Positions 38,909 to 49,074 are shown, counted from the stretch's first letter. The stretch is 64,000 nucleotides of DNA from Symbiodinium microadriaticum (GCA_001939145.1 LSRX01000763.1:178233-242232), one strand, 5' to 3'. A program made the numbers and translations. The notes: generated from the sequence alone by a model not told the origin.

Positions 38909-39513
38909 TAGAGATGCTAAGCTTGCAGGTTGCAGAGCTTAAGGTGCCCTAAACCCTAGACACTAAATCCTAAACCCTAAAGCCTAAACCCTACGAAACC
39001 CCAAACTCACATCCTAAACCCCACCCTACACCCTGCAGTACCCTAAGCCCTATATAAATCCTACAGAACCCTAAACCCTAAACCCCAAGCTCTACAGAAC
39101 CCTAAACCCTAAACTCTACAGGACCCTAAACCCTAGCCCCTAAACCCTACAGAACCCTAAACCCTAAATAGAGGCCTGATGTATTGCCACTCTTCCTTAG
39201 GGGCTTCTGGCTCTGCTTCTGCGGTTGATGATATAAACCCAGCAATACCCATAATAAGGAATTTACCATAATTCCCATAGTTTGGGGTCCTTAAGGTAAT
39301 GCAGGATTGTTAGCATCAGCAGTATCCGACACTTGCAATACCCCAAACCATAGCCCGTACTCCAAACCCCACAATCCTAAACCCCAAATCCCAATCCCCC
39401 ATTCCCGGCCCCTGTAGCCCCAAACCCTAAACCCTACAGAACCCTAAACCCTAAACCCCAAATTTTACAGAGCCCTAATGACACCCTAAACCGTAAACCC
39501 CAAACCCCTGTAG
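38909..39513. other. CCCTAAA-rich interval
   Basis: CCCTAAACCCTACAGAACC-type repeats at 39050-39175 and 39420-39510 give a local 20-30 bp periodicity. Family A copy 4 lies inside. It leads into the exon at 39514. Confidence 0.6.
39222..39321. repeat. Inverted-repeat family A, copy 4
   Basis: CGGTTGATGATATAAACCCA on the left, CAGGATTGTTAGCATCAGCA on the right, in inverted orientation like copy 2. It begins GTTGATG and ends CAGCAG, so it could be read as a GT-AG intron. Confidence 0.8.
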
Positions 39514-39622
39514 ATCCGAGGTCCTCGAGTTTGTGGACACGCGAATGCGACACTGGCGTGTTGGCACCTTGCTGGGCCTGGACAAGGAGGCGTTGTGCCC
39601 GTTTGTCATCTCGCATAATTGG
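39514..39622 (+). CDS. Exon island, well bounded
   Basis: It lies between CCCTGTAG and GTTTAGGG, 36 codons. It reads SEVLEFVDTRMRHWRVGTLL, then GLDKEALCPFVISHNW. This is among the most protein-like islands. It needs two bases from the preceding exon. CCCTAAA lies to the left and TTTAGGG begins exactly at the donor. Confidence 0.65.
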
Positions 39623-39641
39623 GTTTAGGGTTTGGGGTTTA

Positions 39642-39759
39642 CTGGGTTCTTGCTAGGGGATTTAATTTAGCGTTACCAAAATAAGGAAACCGCATTATTT
39701 ACAGTACTATAGATCCCTATCATGGTAACTTAAGCTAAACCCTTTTACCAGAGCCCAGC
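39642..39759. repeat. Family F introner-like element, copy 2
   Basis: CTGGGTTCTTGCTAGGGGAT on the left, CCCTTTTACCAGAGCCCAGC on the right, with the core GTACTATAGATCCCTATCAT shared with copies 1 and 3. It sits 20 bp inside the TTTAGGG intron start that follows 39622, so it is nested in an intron. Confidence 0.7.
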
Positions 39760-39949
39760 TTAGGGTTCGGGGATCGGGGTCCGAAGCCCAACTTTTGAAT
39801 GTTGCGGCTCCCATAAGGTAGCCTTCCTCTGATAGCTTGACCTGCTCACCCCGTGGGTATGTGGGAGTGTTCAGGGTTTAGGGTTCAGCCGGTAAGGACG
39901 TCAGCATAGACAAAAGTGCAACTTACGTGGTGTAAAGAGCCCTATCTAT

Positions 39950-39954
39950 CTCTC

Positions 39955-40000
<46 letters not shown>

Positions 40001-40075
40001 GTACATATATATATATATATAAATAATATAGAGAGAGAGAGGGAGAGAGATGGAGAGAGAAAATATATAGATAGT
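39950..40075. repeat. (TA)n and (GA)n microsatellite
   Basis: TA tracts interrupted by AATATA and GTACAT, then GAGAGAGAGAGGGAGAGAGA. Confidence 0.95.
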
Positions 40076-40229
40076 AGGGTGTTGCTTTCATCCCTACAAG
40101 CACCCTGAATGTAGGCCATGGGCCCAGCACAGTCGCGCAATCGAGGAGTATCTGCACTCGATGCCCTGAAGTCCCGCACTCTTCTGAACACCGAAGCCTC
40201 AATTGAGTACTACTGTTAGTAGATGTGTT

Positions 40230-40262
40230 GTTATTAGTATTATTATTATTATTATTAGTATC
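40230..40262. repeat. (TTA)n microsatellite
   Basis: About eight TTA/TTAG units; a second TTA tract lies at 40743-40780 after (CA)n at 40720-40743. Confidence 0.9.
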
Positions 40263-40720
40263 CCTTTGTCCAGGGGGGCGCCCAAAGCTTTGGGTGCTCA
40301 CCCGCACGCCAAGGGCACATTGGATTGACATGTGACGTGTGCAGCTTGAGGGGAATGGCTTCTTGTGCCATTTGGCGGAGGTGGCCCCGTACGTGCTGCC
40401 GGTGCGTGATGTGCGTGAGTGTGGTGGACTCTAGAGTAACTAGATTGCTCCTGTCTCCGTGCTTGCATCCCTTGCTTAGTATCCTGGCGAGGGATCGCCA
40501 GGAGAAGAGCTTTGGGTCAATGATGCGGGCTGTCTTGCCAAGTGTTCCATCCAACCCGCCGGATTGAGTATATCTTGCTCTTTCTGGTTGGGGGGGCGGG
40601 CCCGCGGAGGGCTGGGTGATGCATCAAGCATGGATGAGGGGGCCACAGTTGGCCCCTTAAGCCTTCGCGCCGGAGGGGCCACTGTGTTGTAACAGGGCCG
40701 AGCGCACCCTGGTCGACCAC
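40263..40720. other. GC-richer block, no clear gene
   Basis: Frames of 80-120 codons are open on both strands (plus 40325-40567, minus 40476-40844). The composition is even and there is no heptamer. It could be an exon or an old element; neither strand shows splice context I trust. Confidence 0.3.
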
Positions 40721-40902
40721 ACACACACACACACACACACACATTATTATTATTAGTATTATTGTTTGTATTATTACTGCGGCTCCTATAGAGCCTTAAG
40801 CCCGAAACCTCGAGGCCACAAATCCGTGCCTTGAACTCTAACACCCGAAGCCGCAGACTCCAGAGCGCACAGGATGGGTCGGTGTGAGCTTTCCCTTGTT
40901 GA

Positions 40903-41030
40903 AACCCTAAACCCTAAACTCCCTAAGCCCTAAACCCTAAACCCTAAACTCCCTAAACCCTAAATAAACCCTAAACTCCCTAAACCCTAAACTCCCTAAA
41001 CCCTATAAACCCTAAACTCTAATCCCTAAA
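40903..41030. repeat. CCCTAAA tract with ACTCCCTAAACCCTA periodicity
   Basis: CCCTAAACTCCCTAAACCCT units repeat about six times. Confidence 0.85.
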
Positions 41031-41538
41031 ACCCTTTTCTTTGGGACCCCAAGAGGTCTTTTCCTTGTTGAAATGAACTCGGCTCCCTAGTTGCTTCGGG
41101 CTGGGTTGTCCTTGGGAGTTGATCTCCGACCTATAGTACAGCACCCAGGATGGTATAGACACACCTTTACGGCGTATACCAGAGGTTCTTTAGGAGTTCT
41201 ATGGGATTTAGGGTTCGGGGCATTTCGGGCTTGAGGGTTTTGGAATCAGCTTCGCGATCCTGGAGTAGTAGAGACCGTACTCCCTCGATATTGAGGGGTA
41301 TACTGCGGAGACCTATTCTTATGCGCTACACCCCAACCCTAGTAGTGATGTTAGAACCCTCATCAAACATCCTGAAACCAGCGCCGAACTTGCCAGAGCC
41401 CTATATCCCAAAACAGGCCTACATCTACGTAGAAGCCATAAAAAAACCCTGTAATTAAGCGCTCCTAAACCCAGCACCCCAAAACACTACAATTCGAAGC
41501 CTTTCTTGTTGGACACTTCGCAGAATCCCATAGGACTG

Positions 41539-41634
41539 CTGGGTTCTTGTTAAGGGATGTAATTTAAGTTACCATGGTAAGGAAGCCATATTATGTACTA
41601 TAGATCCCTATTTATTATGGTAGCTTAAATCATA
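41539..41634. repeat. Family F introner-like element, copy 3 (right end lost)
   Basis: CTGGGTTCTTGTTAAGGGAT on the left and the shared core TTATGTACTATAGATCCCTA; ends in TTATGGTAGCTTAAATCA without the CCCAG end. Confidence 0.65.
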
Positions 41635-41829
41635 TAGAACTGACGGGAACGAAGACAAAAGGCCCTAAACCCTGAACTCCGAGCGCGAGCATGAACCTTG
41701 AACGCACCAAAATGAAGCCACTGAATGAATCCGAGCTAAACTTATAAGTTGTGCCCCCAAAACACTGTAAAACCCTATAAATACCCTCTACTCCCTTACT
41801 CCCCGAAAAGGCCAGGAGCCTTTAGGGAT

Positions 41830-41957
41830 ACTGTTGATGATATGAATCCTGCATCACCTTAACCTAAGGCCCGTAAACTATGGAAATTATTGTACATTCC
41901 TTATTATGGTATATTCCTGATTATGGTTATTCCATATATTGTGGGTAATGCAGTATT
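41830..41957. repeat. Inverted-repeat family A, copy 5 (right end decayed)
   Basis: CTGTTGATGATATGAATCCT on the left; the right arm stops at GGGTAATGCAGTATTTCC. Confidence 0.7.
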
Positions 41958-42040
41958 TCCTTAAGTCGCTACAAAAAATTCGCAGGTCCTTTGGGAGGGG
42001 GCCCCAACGGAACTCTCTAGGGTAGACTGGACCTTTGTAG

Positions 42041-42127
42041 ACGCGGGCGGCAGGCGGTGGATAACTTCTGCACCGTTTGGTGGCCGCCCAGCGGCACCTT
42101 TATTGTTATCCGTCGGGCTTTAATAGG
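42041..42127 (+). CDS. Exon island
   Basis: It lies between CTTTGTAG and GTGTAGG. It reads RGRQAVDNFCTVWWPPSGTF, then IVIRRALI. A second frame is open over part. TTTAGGG follows. Confidence 0.5.
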
Positions 42128-42292
42128 GTGTAGGCTTTAGGGGTTTAGGGTGTAGGGTTTAGGCACTTTCTGCTAAGCATCTCAGAGCGTAATGTGAGGG
42201 TCGTAGTTATGGGGGGGGTGGGGGGGGGCATGGTTTCAAAGGGTATTCATGCTGGTGTCAAAGGTTTCGAGCCAAATTGCTGCAAATTGAAC

Positions 42293-42401
42293 TAATGTAG
42301 GGGCCTTAATAATTAGAACAGGGTTTTGGGGCCCATTAGACTATAATTACAATAAGGAACCCCCCAAAGCCCCATTCTAATTATTAAGGCCCCTACATTA
42401 C
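42293..42401. repeat. Inverted-repeat family B, copy 6 (best preserved)
   Basis: TAATGTAGGGGCCTTAATAA and TTATTAAGGCCCCTACATTA are perfect 20-bp terminal repeats, and the inner arms also pair. It serves as the family reference. Confidence 0.9.
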
Positions 42402-42867
42402 TCGGGTTCATTATCTCGAACATCCCATCAACTTGTCCTTGTTCACGGGGTGTGGGTTTAGTGTGGTTTTGCCATGGCGTGGGGATGTCTTCATTATTGG
42501 GCCATAATTGAGAACTTTGGTAAGTAGATCCTGAAGAAGTAACAAAGGGCACACATTCCAAAGAAGCCTCGAAATTTAGGTTTAGGTTGAAGGTAAGGCG
42601 GCTGTGAACTCGAAAACGGCAACGCCTCTCGCTCGTCATCGCGGTCCACCAGCAACCCCAGAGAATAAAAGCAGCTGCCCAAGTGTTCTTCGCGTATATG
42701 TGCCACGGCTCCGGATCAGTTTTTCCGATCCGGCGGGGCTCCTTTTAGTTCGGGGGGTTCTTTCTAGCATGTTGGTGACAGCTCAATCTTGACTACCGCT
42801 AAGGTCACTCACCCGAGCCTCCAAACACTTAACCTACACTTAGCCAAACCCGCGCCCTAAACTCTAA
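42402..42867. other. No supported gene
   Basis: Unique sequence with short frames on both strands (minus 42494-42706, plus 42604-42792). None has clear splice context. Confidence 0.35.
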
Positions 42868-43155
42868 ACTAAAATCCTGAACCCTAGACCTTACTCCCTA
42901 ACCCCTTCCCAGACTTTCGGGAGGATCTAAAAAGTAGATCTCCTAATTTGGGACCCTGACTTACTAAAGGGTACTTTACAGGAAACCCCTTAAGGGATCT
43001 ACTTCTTGGATCCTCCCGGGGGTCTGGGTTCAAGGAGCCCTTTAAGTTACTGAGTCCATGAACCCTAAAGTCTAAACTAAAACCGTGAACCCTGGACCTT
43101 ACTCCCTAATCCGTTTAAGGAACCCTTTAAGTTACTGAGTCCACGAACCCTAAAC
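42868..43155. repeat. Palindromic element with duplicated flanks
   Basis: The centre 42908-43029 is an inverted repeat: CCCAGACTTTCGGGAGGATC against GATCCTCCCGGGGGTCTGGG, with GTAGATCTCC/GGGATCTAC inside. Two flanks occur twice: GACCTTACTCCCTAA near 42887 and 43097, and CCCTTTAAGTTACTGAGTCC near 43038 and 43125. The locus looks like an element plus a roughly 90-205 bp duplication. Confidence 0.7.
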
Positions 43156-43160
43156 CCCAG

Positions 43161-43243
43161 AGCTGCAGCGCTCCAGGTCCATGAAGCCCACGCGAGACGA
43201 CACTGTGGCAATCGATGACCTTGCCGCTTCAAACTGCACATGG
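43161..43243 (+). CDS. Exon island
   Basis: It opens after AACCCCAG and reads LQRSRSMKPTRDDTVAIDDL, then AASNCTW. The donor is unclear (GATAAT after 43243, or an internal GTGGCA). Confidence 0.5.
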
Positions 43244-43310
43244 ATAATTTTCCAAATTAGGGTCCCTTTTTGGGTTTAGGGTTTAGAGTTTAGGGTTTAG
43301 GATTTAGGGG

Positions 43311-43410
43311 TAATCCTCTAAATTAGGGTCCCTTTTTGGGTCACCAATACAGTACGGCCCCGTTATACAAGGACACTAAATGGGACCCTAATTTGGAGAA
43401 CTACCCACAT
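43311..43410. repeat. Inverted-repeat family C, copy 6, with a duplicated left end
   Basis: TCCTCTAAATTAGGGTCCCT on the left and CCCTAATTTGGAGAACTACC on the right. The left end also occurs separately at 43247-43281, with TTTAGGG repeats between the two. Confidence 0.8.
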
Positions 43411-43709
43411 GTTAAGGGTTCTGGGATACTATACTTGTTTACCTGTTTGGTGACTTTAAGGGGAGTACTATCTTGCCTATTTTTTGGGGCACCTCTCCTG
43501 TGTTACTGCAGCTGCTGCGTTTGCGCCGGCTCCTTCTTGTGCTGCGGTTCATCTTGCTTGATAAGGGCAGTTCGAAAAGTTTGGGAAGAATGCAACCAAG
43601 CAAACTAAACCCTCGACCCAAAACCCCAACCCGAAGACCTGGAATTTTCAGCAAGCCTGAAATGAAGCCCTAAATGGAGCCCTATAAAGGGAACTCTTAA
43701 AGTCCTTAG

Positions 43710-43822
43710 AGGAAGCCGAAATGTCGAGGTCGATGTCATCAAGCAGCTGCCCGGGTTCGCGAAAAAGCCTCTCGGCTTTAGCTCTTCCGCCGACTTTACC
43801 TTAAGGACAACATGCACCCTAA
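43710..43822 (+). CDS. Exon island, well bounded
   Basis: It lies between GTCCTTAG and GTAGGTTTAGGG. It reads NVEVDVIKQLPGFAKKPLGF and then SSSADFTLRTTCTL. It is convincing by composition. No family is recognised. Confidence 0.55.
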
Positions 43823-44387
43823 GTAGGTTTAGGGTTCAGGTTCAGAGGTTCAGGGAGGGTTTGAGGTTCAGATACCGTATAGGGATTCGTATTATAAGGG
43901 AATCAAGGCCACTACTGTTGAGGGTGATTTGAGGCTTTGAAGTAGGAACCTGTACCATGACGAGTAGATTTTGGTTAATCGGGCTTCGGGTACTCTGTGA
44001 AGCATATTTGTTTTGCGGACTAATGGGGAATGCTCGCATCGTTTTCAGGCTTTTGCAATGCACTGATTACTTTTATTAATTTCGAAGAAGCAGTCAAGGT
44101 AATAGGAAGCATGAGGCCCATGCAGGCAAACCCAAGTTTAAAGTATAAAGCATCCACTAAACCCGAAACCCTGAACCCCAAACCTCTAGGGCTTTCAGAG
44201 TTTTGCGTGTAGGGTTCCTGCCTTAAGCTTGGGCGCCATGGAATCATCATCCTTCTTGAGGGGGGGGAGAGGCGAATTAATCAGGGGCCTATCACCTTAC
44301 TTACGAAGTCCTCTGATGCTCAGGCATGGTATAGCTTTGGGGTTTAGGGCTGATGGACGGCCTAAGTCTTATTCTCTAAATCCCCAG

Positions 44388-44526
44388 CATCCGCAAAGCC
44401 GCTAAACTGCTACAAGGGCCCGGTCGAGTTTCGCTACAAAGAGCAAACCGAGACTGAATCCCTTGCCGAAGGCTCGCCAAGTTGCAGGAAGTCATCAATG
44501 AGGCAAGCAGAAGGAAGAAATCGTGG
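44388..44526 (+). CDS. Exon island
   Basis: It opens after TCCCCAG and reads SAKPLN, then CYKGPVEFRYKEQTETESLA and a polar Ser/Arg stretch. A GTGATAAT donor lies at about 44527, but the frame remains open beyond it. Confidence 0.45.
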
Positions 44527-44867
44527 TGATAATGTTCGGGTCGATAAGGGGCTCCAAAGTGCAACATGTGGTTTCTGTGCTTTTCTGGTTGAGGTTCAGG
44601 AGAATATCGATGCCTAACGCATTTGGCTAGGGCTTGAGGGTGTTATGGAATTGCCCAGTGTGTAATTAGGAGCCACAAAGACATTTTTTTGGTACGGCGA
44701 GCAATCCTCAACTCTAAACCCAAAACGCTGAACCCTATTCCCGAAAAAATAAACTCTCGACCAAAAACCTTGCATAACGCTTTGGAGTCAGTGTTGAGAG
44801 GGCTGTTAGGGTTTGGAGTTTAGGGCATGAGGGTTCAGGGTTAGGCTTTGGCGCCTACGGTTTGCTA

Positions 44868-44945
44868 CCTAGACCCCAAAGAACCTACCTGTTGTACGGA
44901 CTTATAAATAAAAGGAAATCAGAATAAGGAGCCCTAAAAAAGGGA
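44868..44945. repeat. Repeat family G, copy 3 (inverted)
   Basis: CTAGACCCCAAAGAACCTAC and AAGGAAATCAGAATAAGGAG are the reverse complement of the 11580 copy, with about 13 extra bases in the middle. Confidence 0.65.
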
Positions 44946-45199
44946 GGTATCAAGGATGCCAACTCTGGAGGAGCTCTCGCAAGTCTTCCGTTCAGGGTCT
45001 CTCTATGACTTCACACCCTCAAACCCGTCGTCCCTATACACCTAAAATAATACCTAAACCCATGAACCCTAAACCCTAACCCACAATCCCACCGGGAAAG
45101 CCGACGGTAATGGAGACACCGACGCCCAAAGCCATCGTCCCCGTTGTGCAATGGTAGCAGGAGGCTGCATGAACACAGTGATAGCGTTGTTCCTAGCGC

Positions 45200-45829
45200 T
45201 CAATATAGATACGGCGCAACATACTCCCACATGAACTCTCCCAATGTAGGCATATTTGCTAGAAATACTACACGTTTGCCCCGAAGACTGTGGTGCAGAC
45301 AGTATGTTTCAAACATGTCATTGCTCGCTCGGTAGTTGTTGGGTTGCATCACGTGTATCAGCAACCTACGAAAATGCTGTCGCACTCGATGATCTTGGGA
45401 TTCGACAAGACAGACAGCATGATGGACGACAGGAGAAACTGTTGCGATGTGATATTGTTGTAACCGGTTTGGAAGGGTCGATTCGGGAAGTCGCACTTCG
45501 CAGTTCGTAGTTTTGATTTGGGAGTGCTTCGAGCAATTGCGCCGGACGGAATCCCTTATTTTGCGTCTGCACGTTGCATGTGCCACTGCCGTCACTCTGC
45601 CAAGCCGAGTCAGGACTATGACGGGTTTAGGGTTTAGGGTTTCGGCAAGTACATCTCCAGAGAACGTGACAGCAGGCTGGTCTTCCGGCTTCTGTGGCTC
45701 TGAAGACCCCGCGGGCACTGAGCAGACTGTCAAAGGCGAGAAAGCCTGCAAGGACAGAGCTTTGCTTCGAATGCTCCATGGCGAAGACGGATCATATCTC
45801 GCCCTCTTATGGGGCGGGGTTTGGTCCAT
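45200..45829 (-). CDS. Uncertain 209-codon minus-strand frame
   Basis: It is open from 45829 to 45200 but includes a heptamer-derived LNPKP stretch in the middle, so it is not a clean exon. The C-terminal part (RGKRVVFLANMPTLGEFMWE) is fairly protein-like. Plus-strand frames (45256-45510, 45513-45899) are also open. This is coding or former coding DNA with a heptamer insertion; the strand is undecided. Confidence 0.3.
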   Translation of the reverse strand: MDQTPPHKRARYDPSSPWSIRSKALSLQAFSPLTVCSVPAGSSEPQKPEDQPAVTFSGDVLAETLNPKPVIVLTRLGRVTAVAHATCRRKIRDSVRRNCSKHSQIKTTNCEVRLPESTLPNRLQQYHIATVSPVVHHAVCLVESQDHRVRQHFRRLLIHVMQPNNYRASNDMFETYCLHHSLRGKRVVFLANMPTLGEFMWEYVAPYLY

Positions 45830-45904
45830 CGTGGCTGCTGCTCCTCAGCTAAGGCAGCTAAGGGAGTCAGGCGTGCGGCTTGTTCTGCGAACGCGCTAGA
45901 GTCA

Positions 45905-45985
45905 TTAGAACATGGACGTCGTTATGCTTGCGACATGGATGCTCTGTTCTCCGAACGATCTAGAACATGGACGTCATTATGACTG
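45905..45985. repeat. Short tandem duplication upstream of the hairpin array
   Basis: AGAACATGGACGTCGTTATG and AGAACATGGACGTCATTATG lie 55 bp apart with similar upstream GTTCTCCGAACGATC-type sequence. Confidence 0.75.
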
Positions 45986-45990
45986 GGACC

Positions 45991-46430
45991 GACATGAGGA
46001 GTCTGGTTGGTGACGAAGTGGAAACAAGGTGTCCGGCCTTACGAGGGTTGTTTACCCAGACCCCTGAGAAAAGGGGGTCTGGAACGACATGAGGAGCCTT
46101 GATTGGTGACGAAGTGGAAAGAAGCCGAGAGGGTCTTCTACCCAGACCCCCGATCTGGGAGCGAGAAGGGGGATCTGGAACGACATGAAAACCCCGCTTG
46201 GGACGAAGTGGAAAGAAGCGGACCTACGACCGACGACCTTGCGAGGGTCGTTTACCCAGACTCCCGATCTCGGAGCGAGAAGGGGGGTCTGGAAAGACAA
46301 GAGGAGCCCTACTTGGTGACGAAGTGGAAAGAAGCGGACCGACGGCCTTACACGGGTCGTTTACCCAGACCCGCGATCTCGGAGCGAGAAGGGGTGTCTG
46401 GAACGACATAAGGAGCCCTGTTCGGTCTGC
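45991..46430. repeat. Tandem hairpin repeat, four full units of 96-114 bp
   Basis: Units start near 45991, 46086, 46182 and 46296, and a partial one at 46405. Each begins GACATGAGGAGCCC, contains GACGAAGTGGAAAGAAGC and ends with a nested hairpin: CCCAGACCCC, then CGATCTCGGAGCGAGAAG, then GGGGTCTGG. Units differ by indels and substitutions, so the repeat is older than the transposase array or the 167-bp satellite. Frames through it on either strand are repeat-derived. Confidence 0.85.
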
Positions 46431-46460
46431 AAGCTTCCTTACGAACGTTGAAACGCGCAG

Positions 46461-46518
46461 GCTGCAGAGAAGATGGGCGGGCACGCATTGGCAAGGAGGA
46501 GTGTCGGCGAGGAAGCGG
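46461..46518 (+). CDS. Exon island
   Basis: It lies between AACGCGCAG and GTGAGAAT, a strong donor. It reads AAEKMGGHALARRSVGEEA. It directly follows the hairpin array. Confidence 0.45.
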
Positions 46519-48072
46519 GTGAGAATCCAGTCGCGAGACCCAAATAACCTAAGGAGAGGGGCACTGTCACCCCGGATGTGGTGCTCATCGGGCCCTCCGT
46601 GCCACCCCGAAATTCCACAAACCTAGTGGGAGGGGAAACGACAGAAGACTGCGACGGGCCCCGGTCGCCTTTGTACAAAGAAATTATGTCAAAATATGCC
46701 CCGCAACCCTGTTCGAATTGTTAAAGCATATCATAACCTTTTTTGCAACGGATTGTTGGGGCGAAGTAATCGCCCCCCCCCATTTCATAAAGACCCTTGG
46801 GCGGTAAGGGGCCCTTATGCCCCGTATACGGGTTGAATCAGGCTACCCCCTTCCCCTTACTCCCTAATTACAGTTCCTTATGTCCAATGCCAGTGTTGAA
46901 GGGCGCCAGCCGGATCAACTTCCAACGCTACTGCATGGTGATGAGGCCGTCCTTTCTTAGATATACTTTGCGGGGACCCCTCCTCATTTTCAAGAAGCGC
47001 ACATTGAAAACCACTGTATAAGATATAAGAGCCCCCGAATGACCCTATGAAGCCGTCCAAAATCCGAGCAGGACCCGATAGACTGGTACCTAATACCCAA
47101 CACGCTGTTAACAGGGTTGTCTAGAGGGTTCTAACATTCTAACACATGTAACATTAGCTGGGTCGAGGAAATCGGCAGTAATGTAGAAGCCTGAACGGCT
47201 AATGACACTATTCCTCTTGGTTCCTTATCATGACTATACAATGTAAAATGTTGCACATGAACACTATTTCCTTGAACCACGCAGAGTCCTGAAGAAAGGA
47301 GTTGCTGTATTGGAGTTTTGGATTTTTGGCTTTGCTCTTAATTGCAGAGTTTCTGGATGCAAGAGCTAGGATGCAAACCTTAAGCTTTGCACCCGGGGTT
47401 TAGGGTTGAGGGAACCCCAAAACTTTCTCCAAACAGAACCCACCAAATCCGCACAACATCCCAAACTTCAAAAGCCTACACTATCGAAGCCTAAATCATT
47501 GCCTATATCAGTCCTTTGAGTTCCTGATTCGGTCTATAATGACTATACCACACCACCCTTCAAAAAAGGCTATTCTACCCACCAACGCCCTTGTACTTAC
47601 CTCCTAGAATACTCCTTATAGTAAGCCTTACACACCCCTTCAATGACATGCATTAAAGGCACCCATTTCTCATACCCCAAGCCTCAAAAGACCATCGCTT
47701 AGCACCTGTGCCCAAGTTTCTGAAGAGTCCCGAGTAGCCTACCTCAGGGCGTTTTTGTGTGTGCGCTTGCAGGGTTTTTGGGTCGACAAGCTGATGCTTC
47801 GGTTGCAGGTTTCGGATTCAGAGTTTAGGGTGTAGGGTTTAGGGCCATAGGTTTCTTTCAGGGTGTATTGGTTGAGTAATGTGTAGTATTCAGGGCTTCA
47901 CGGTTTCCAGGGCTTATGTAGGGGTATAGGATTTAGAGGGTTTCAGATTGTAGTTTAGGATTTAGAGGGTTAGAGGGCTTCAGGGCACCGGGGTTTAGGA
48001 TTTAGAGGGCTTCAGGTTCCAGGGATTAGGGCTTTGAGTGTTTATAGGGCTTAACTAACCGTTACAGCGCAG
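46519..48072. other. Mostly gene-less interval
   Basis: Partial family B remnants lie near 46695 and 47180. 47405-47700 is C-rich unique DNA with few perfect heptamers. 47810-48050 is TTTAGGG-rich with TTTAGAGGGCTTCAGG repeats. No exon island is supported. Confidence 0.4.
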
Positions 48073-48099
48073 ATGCCCGCAGACTCGAACGGAACCCAG
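48073..48099 (+). CDS. Candidate 27-bp micro-exon
   Basis: It lies between AGCGCAG and GTAATC and reads MPADSNGTQ. It is very short and rests on splice dinucleotides and context only. Confidence 0.3.
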
Positions 48100-48226
48100 G
48101 TAATCGAGCCATGTTGAAGTAAAGCCCCTTGTCAAGATTTTACCCTAAACCCTCAACCCTAGACCCTAAACCCTAGACCCTATAAACCCTGTACCCTAGA
48201 GCCCTACTTATAAGGACTTTAAAAAG

Positions 48227-48310
48227 AAGCCGATCCGCGCCATTGCAGCCGTCTTTGCTCCACCGAAACCCTCCGTTTCAGCAAACGACCGCCGGGGAGT
48301 CTTTCCCGAA
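48227..48310 (+). CDS. Exon island
   Basis: It lies between TTTAAAAAG and GTCCGC, 28 codons in phase 0. It reads KPIRAIAAVFAPPKPSVSAN and then DRRGVFPE. CCCTAAA repeats precede it. Confidence 0.5.
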
Positions 48311-48840
48311 GTCCGCTTTCTAAGGCCCTACTACAGTTTTAGTCTGATGCAAATAAGAAAGTCTTGAGGAGTAGATTATTCTTAACTACTCTCTGACTAT
48401 GCCTTACATGTTGCATCTTGTGAGTATGTTTTGATTACTGGTCATGGGCTCTTGCTTGTGTGTCTTCGGTTTTTTTTTCTGCGGACTTCGGGTCAAAAAA
48501 CCGACTCTTCGGATTCATGTCTGTTCTCCCTCGCCTTCTCGCCTTGACGCTGCTGTCGGCTCAGGCCGGCGTTTGTGGGGTTTTGTGGGGGGTTGTCAGG
48601 TTGAGTCATGTAGGGTTAGGGCGGCTTCTGGAGGGTTTTCGGCTTTAGGGGGCTAAACCCTAAAAACCCTAAACCCTAAACTCGGAAACTGGCGATTTAG
48701 GGGGGGTTTTGGGGTTTTAGGTAGGCTCTTGGGGGCTTCAGGCGTTGAAGGCTGGAGTTCTGGATGTCCTGGGGCTTCATGGGTGTAGTGCTGAGGATTT
48801 CTAAGTTGGGTTTAGGGTTTAGGGGTTAGGGCTGTAGAAT

Positions 48841-49074
48841 TTGGGAACCGGCAAGCAGACCGAGCTTCGTTTGTCGCCGAAAAGGTCCTGGAGCAGAGTT
48901 CAGAGACGAGTTCGGGCAATTGTGCAGGGTGCTACTACTGGTCTTGGTACTAGAGAAAGACTACTCCGTTCCTTTAGTCATGACAAGTTCCTTATCAAGG
49001 AGCTGTCGAAGAATCTTCAACGCAGTGGGTCTTGGGTCTGGGTCTCCGGGATGTTTTCGCCACCCAGAAACTAA
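48841..49074 (+). CDS. Exon-like region, frame unclear
   Basis: One frame runs 77 codons to TAA and includes ELRLSPKRSWSRVQRRVRAI. A second frame from the same AG gives RASFVAEKVLEQSSETSSGN. Internal GTCCTG or GGTGCT donors are possible. Confidence 0.35.
   Translation: MGTGKQTELRLSPKRSWSRVQRRVRAIVQGATTGLGTRERLLRSFSHDKFLIKELSKNLQRSGSWVWVSGMFSPPRN

Noticed and set aside
46052-46484. Overlapping frames on both strands in the hairpin array
   Set aside because: They repeat with the units and change frame between units of 96, 114 and 109 bp.
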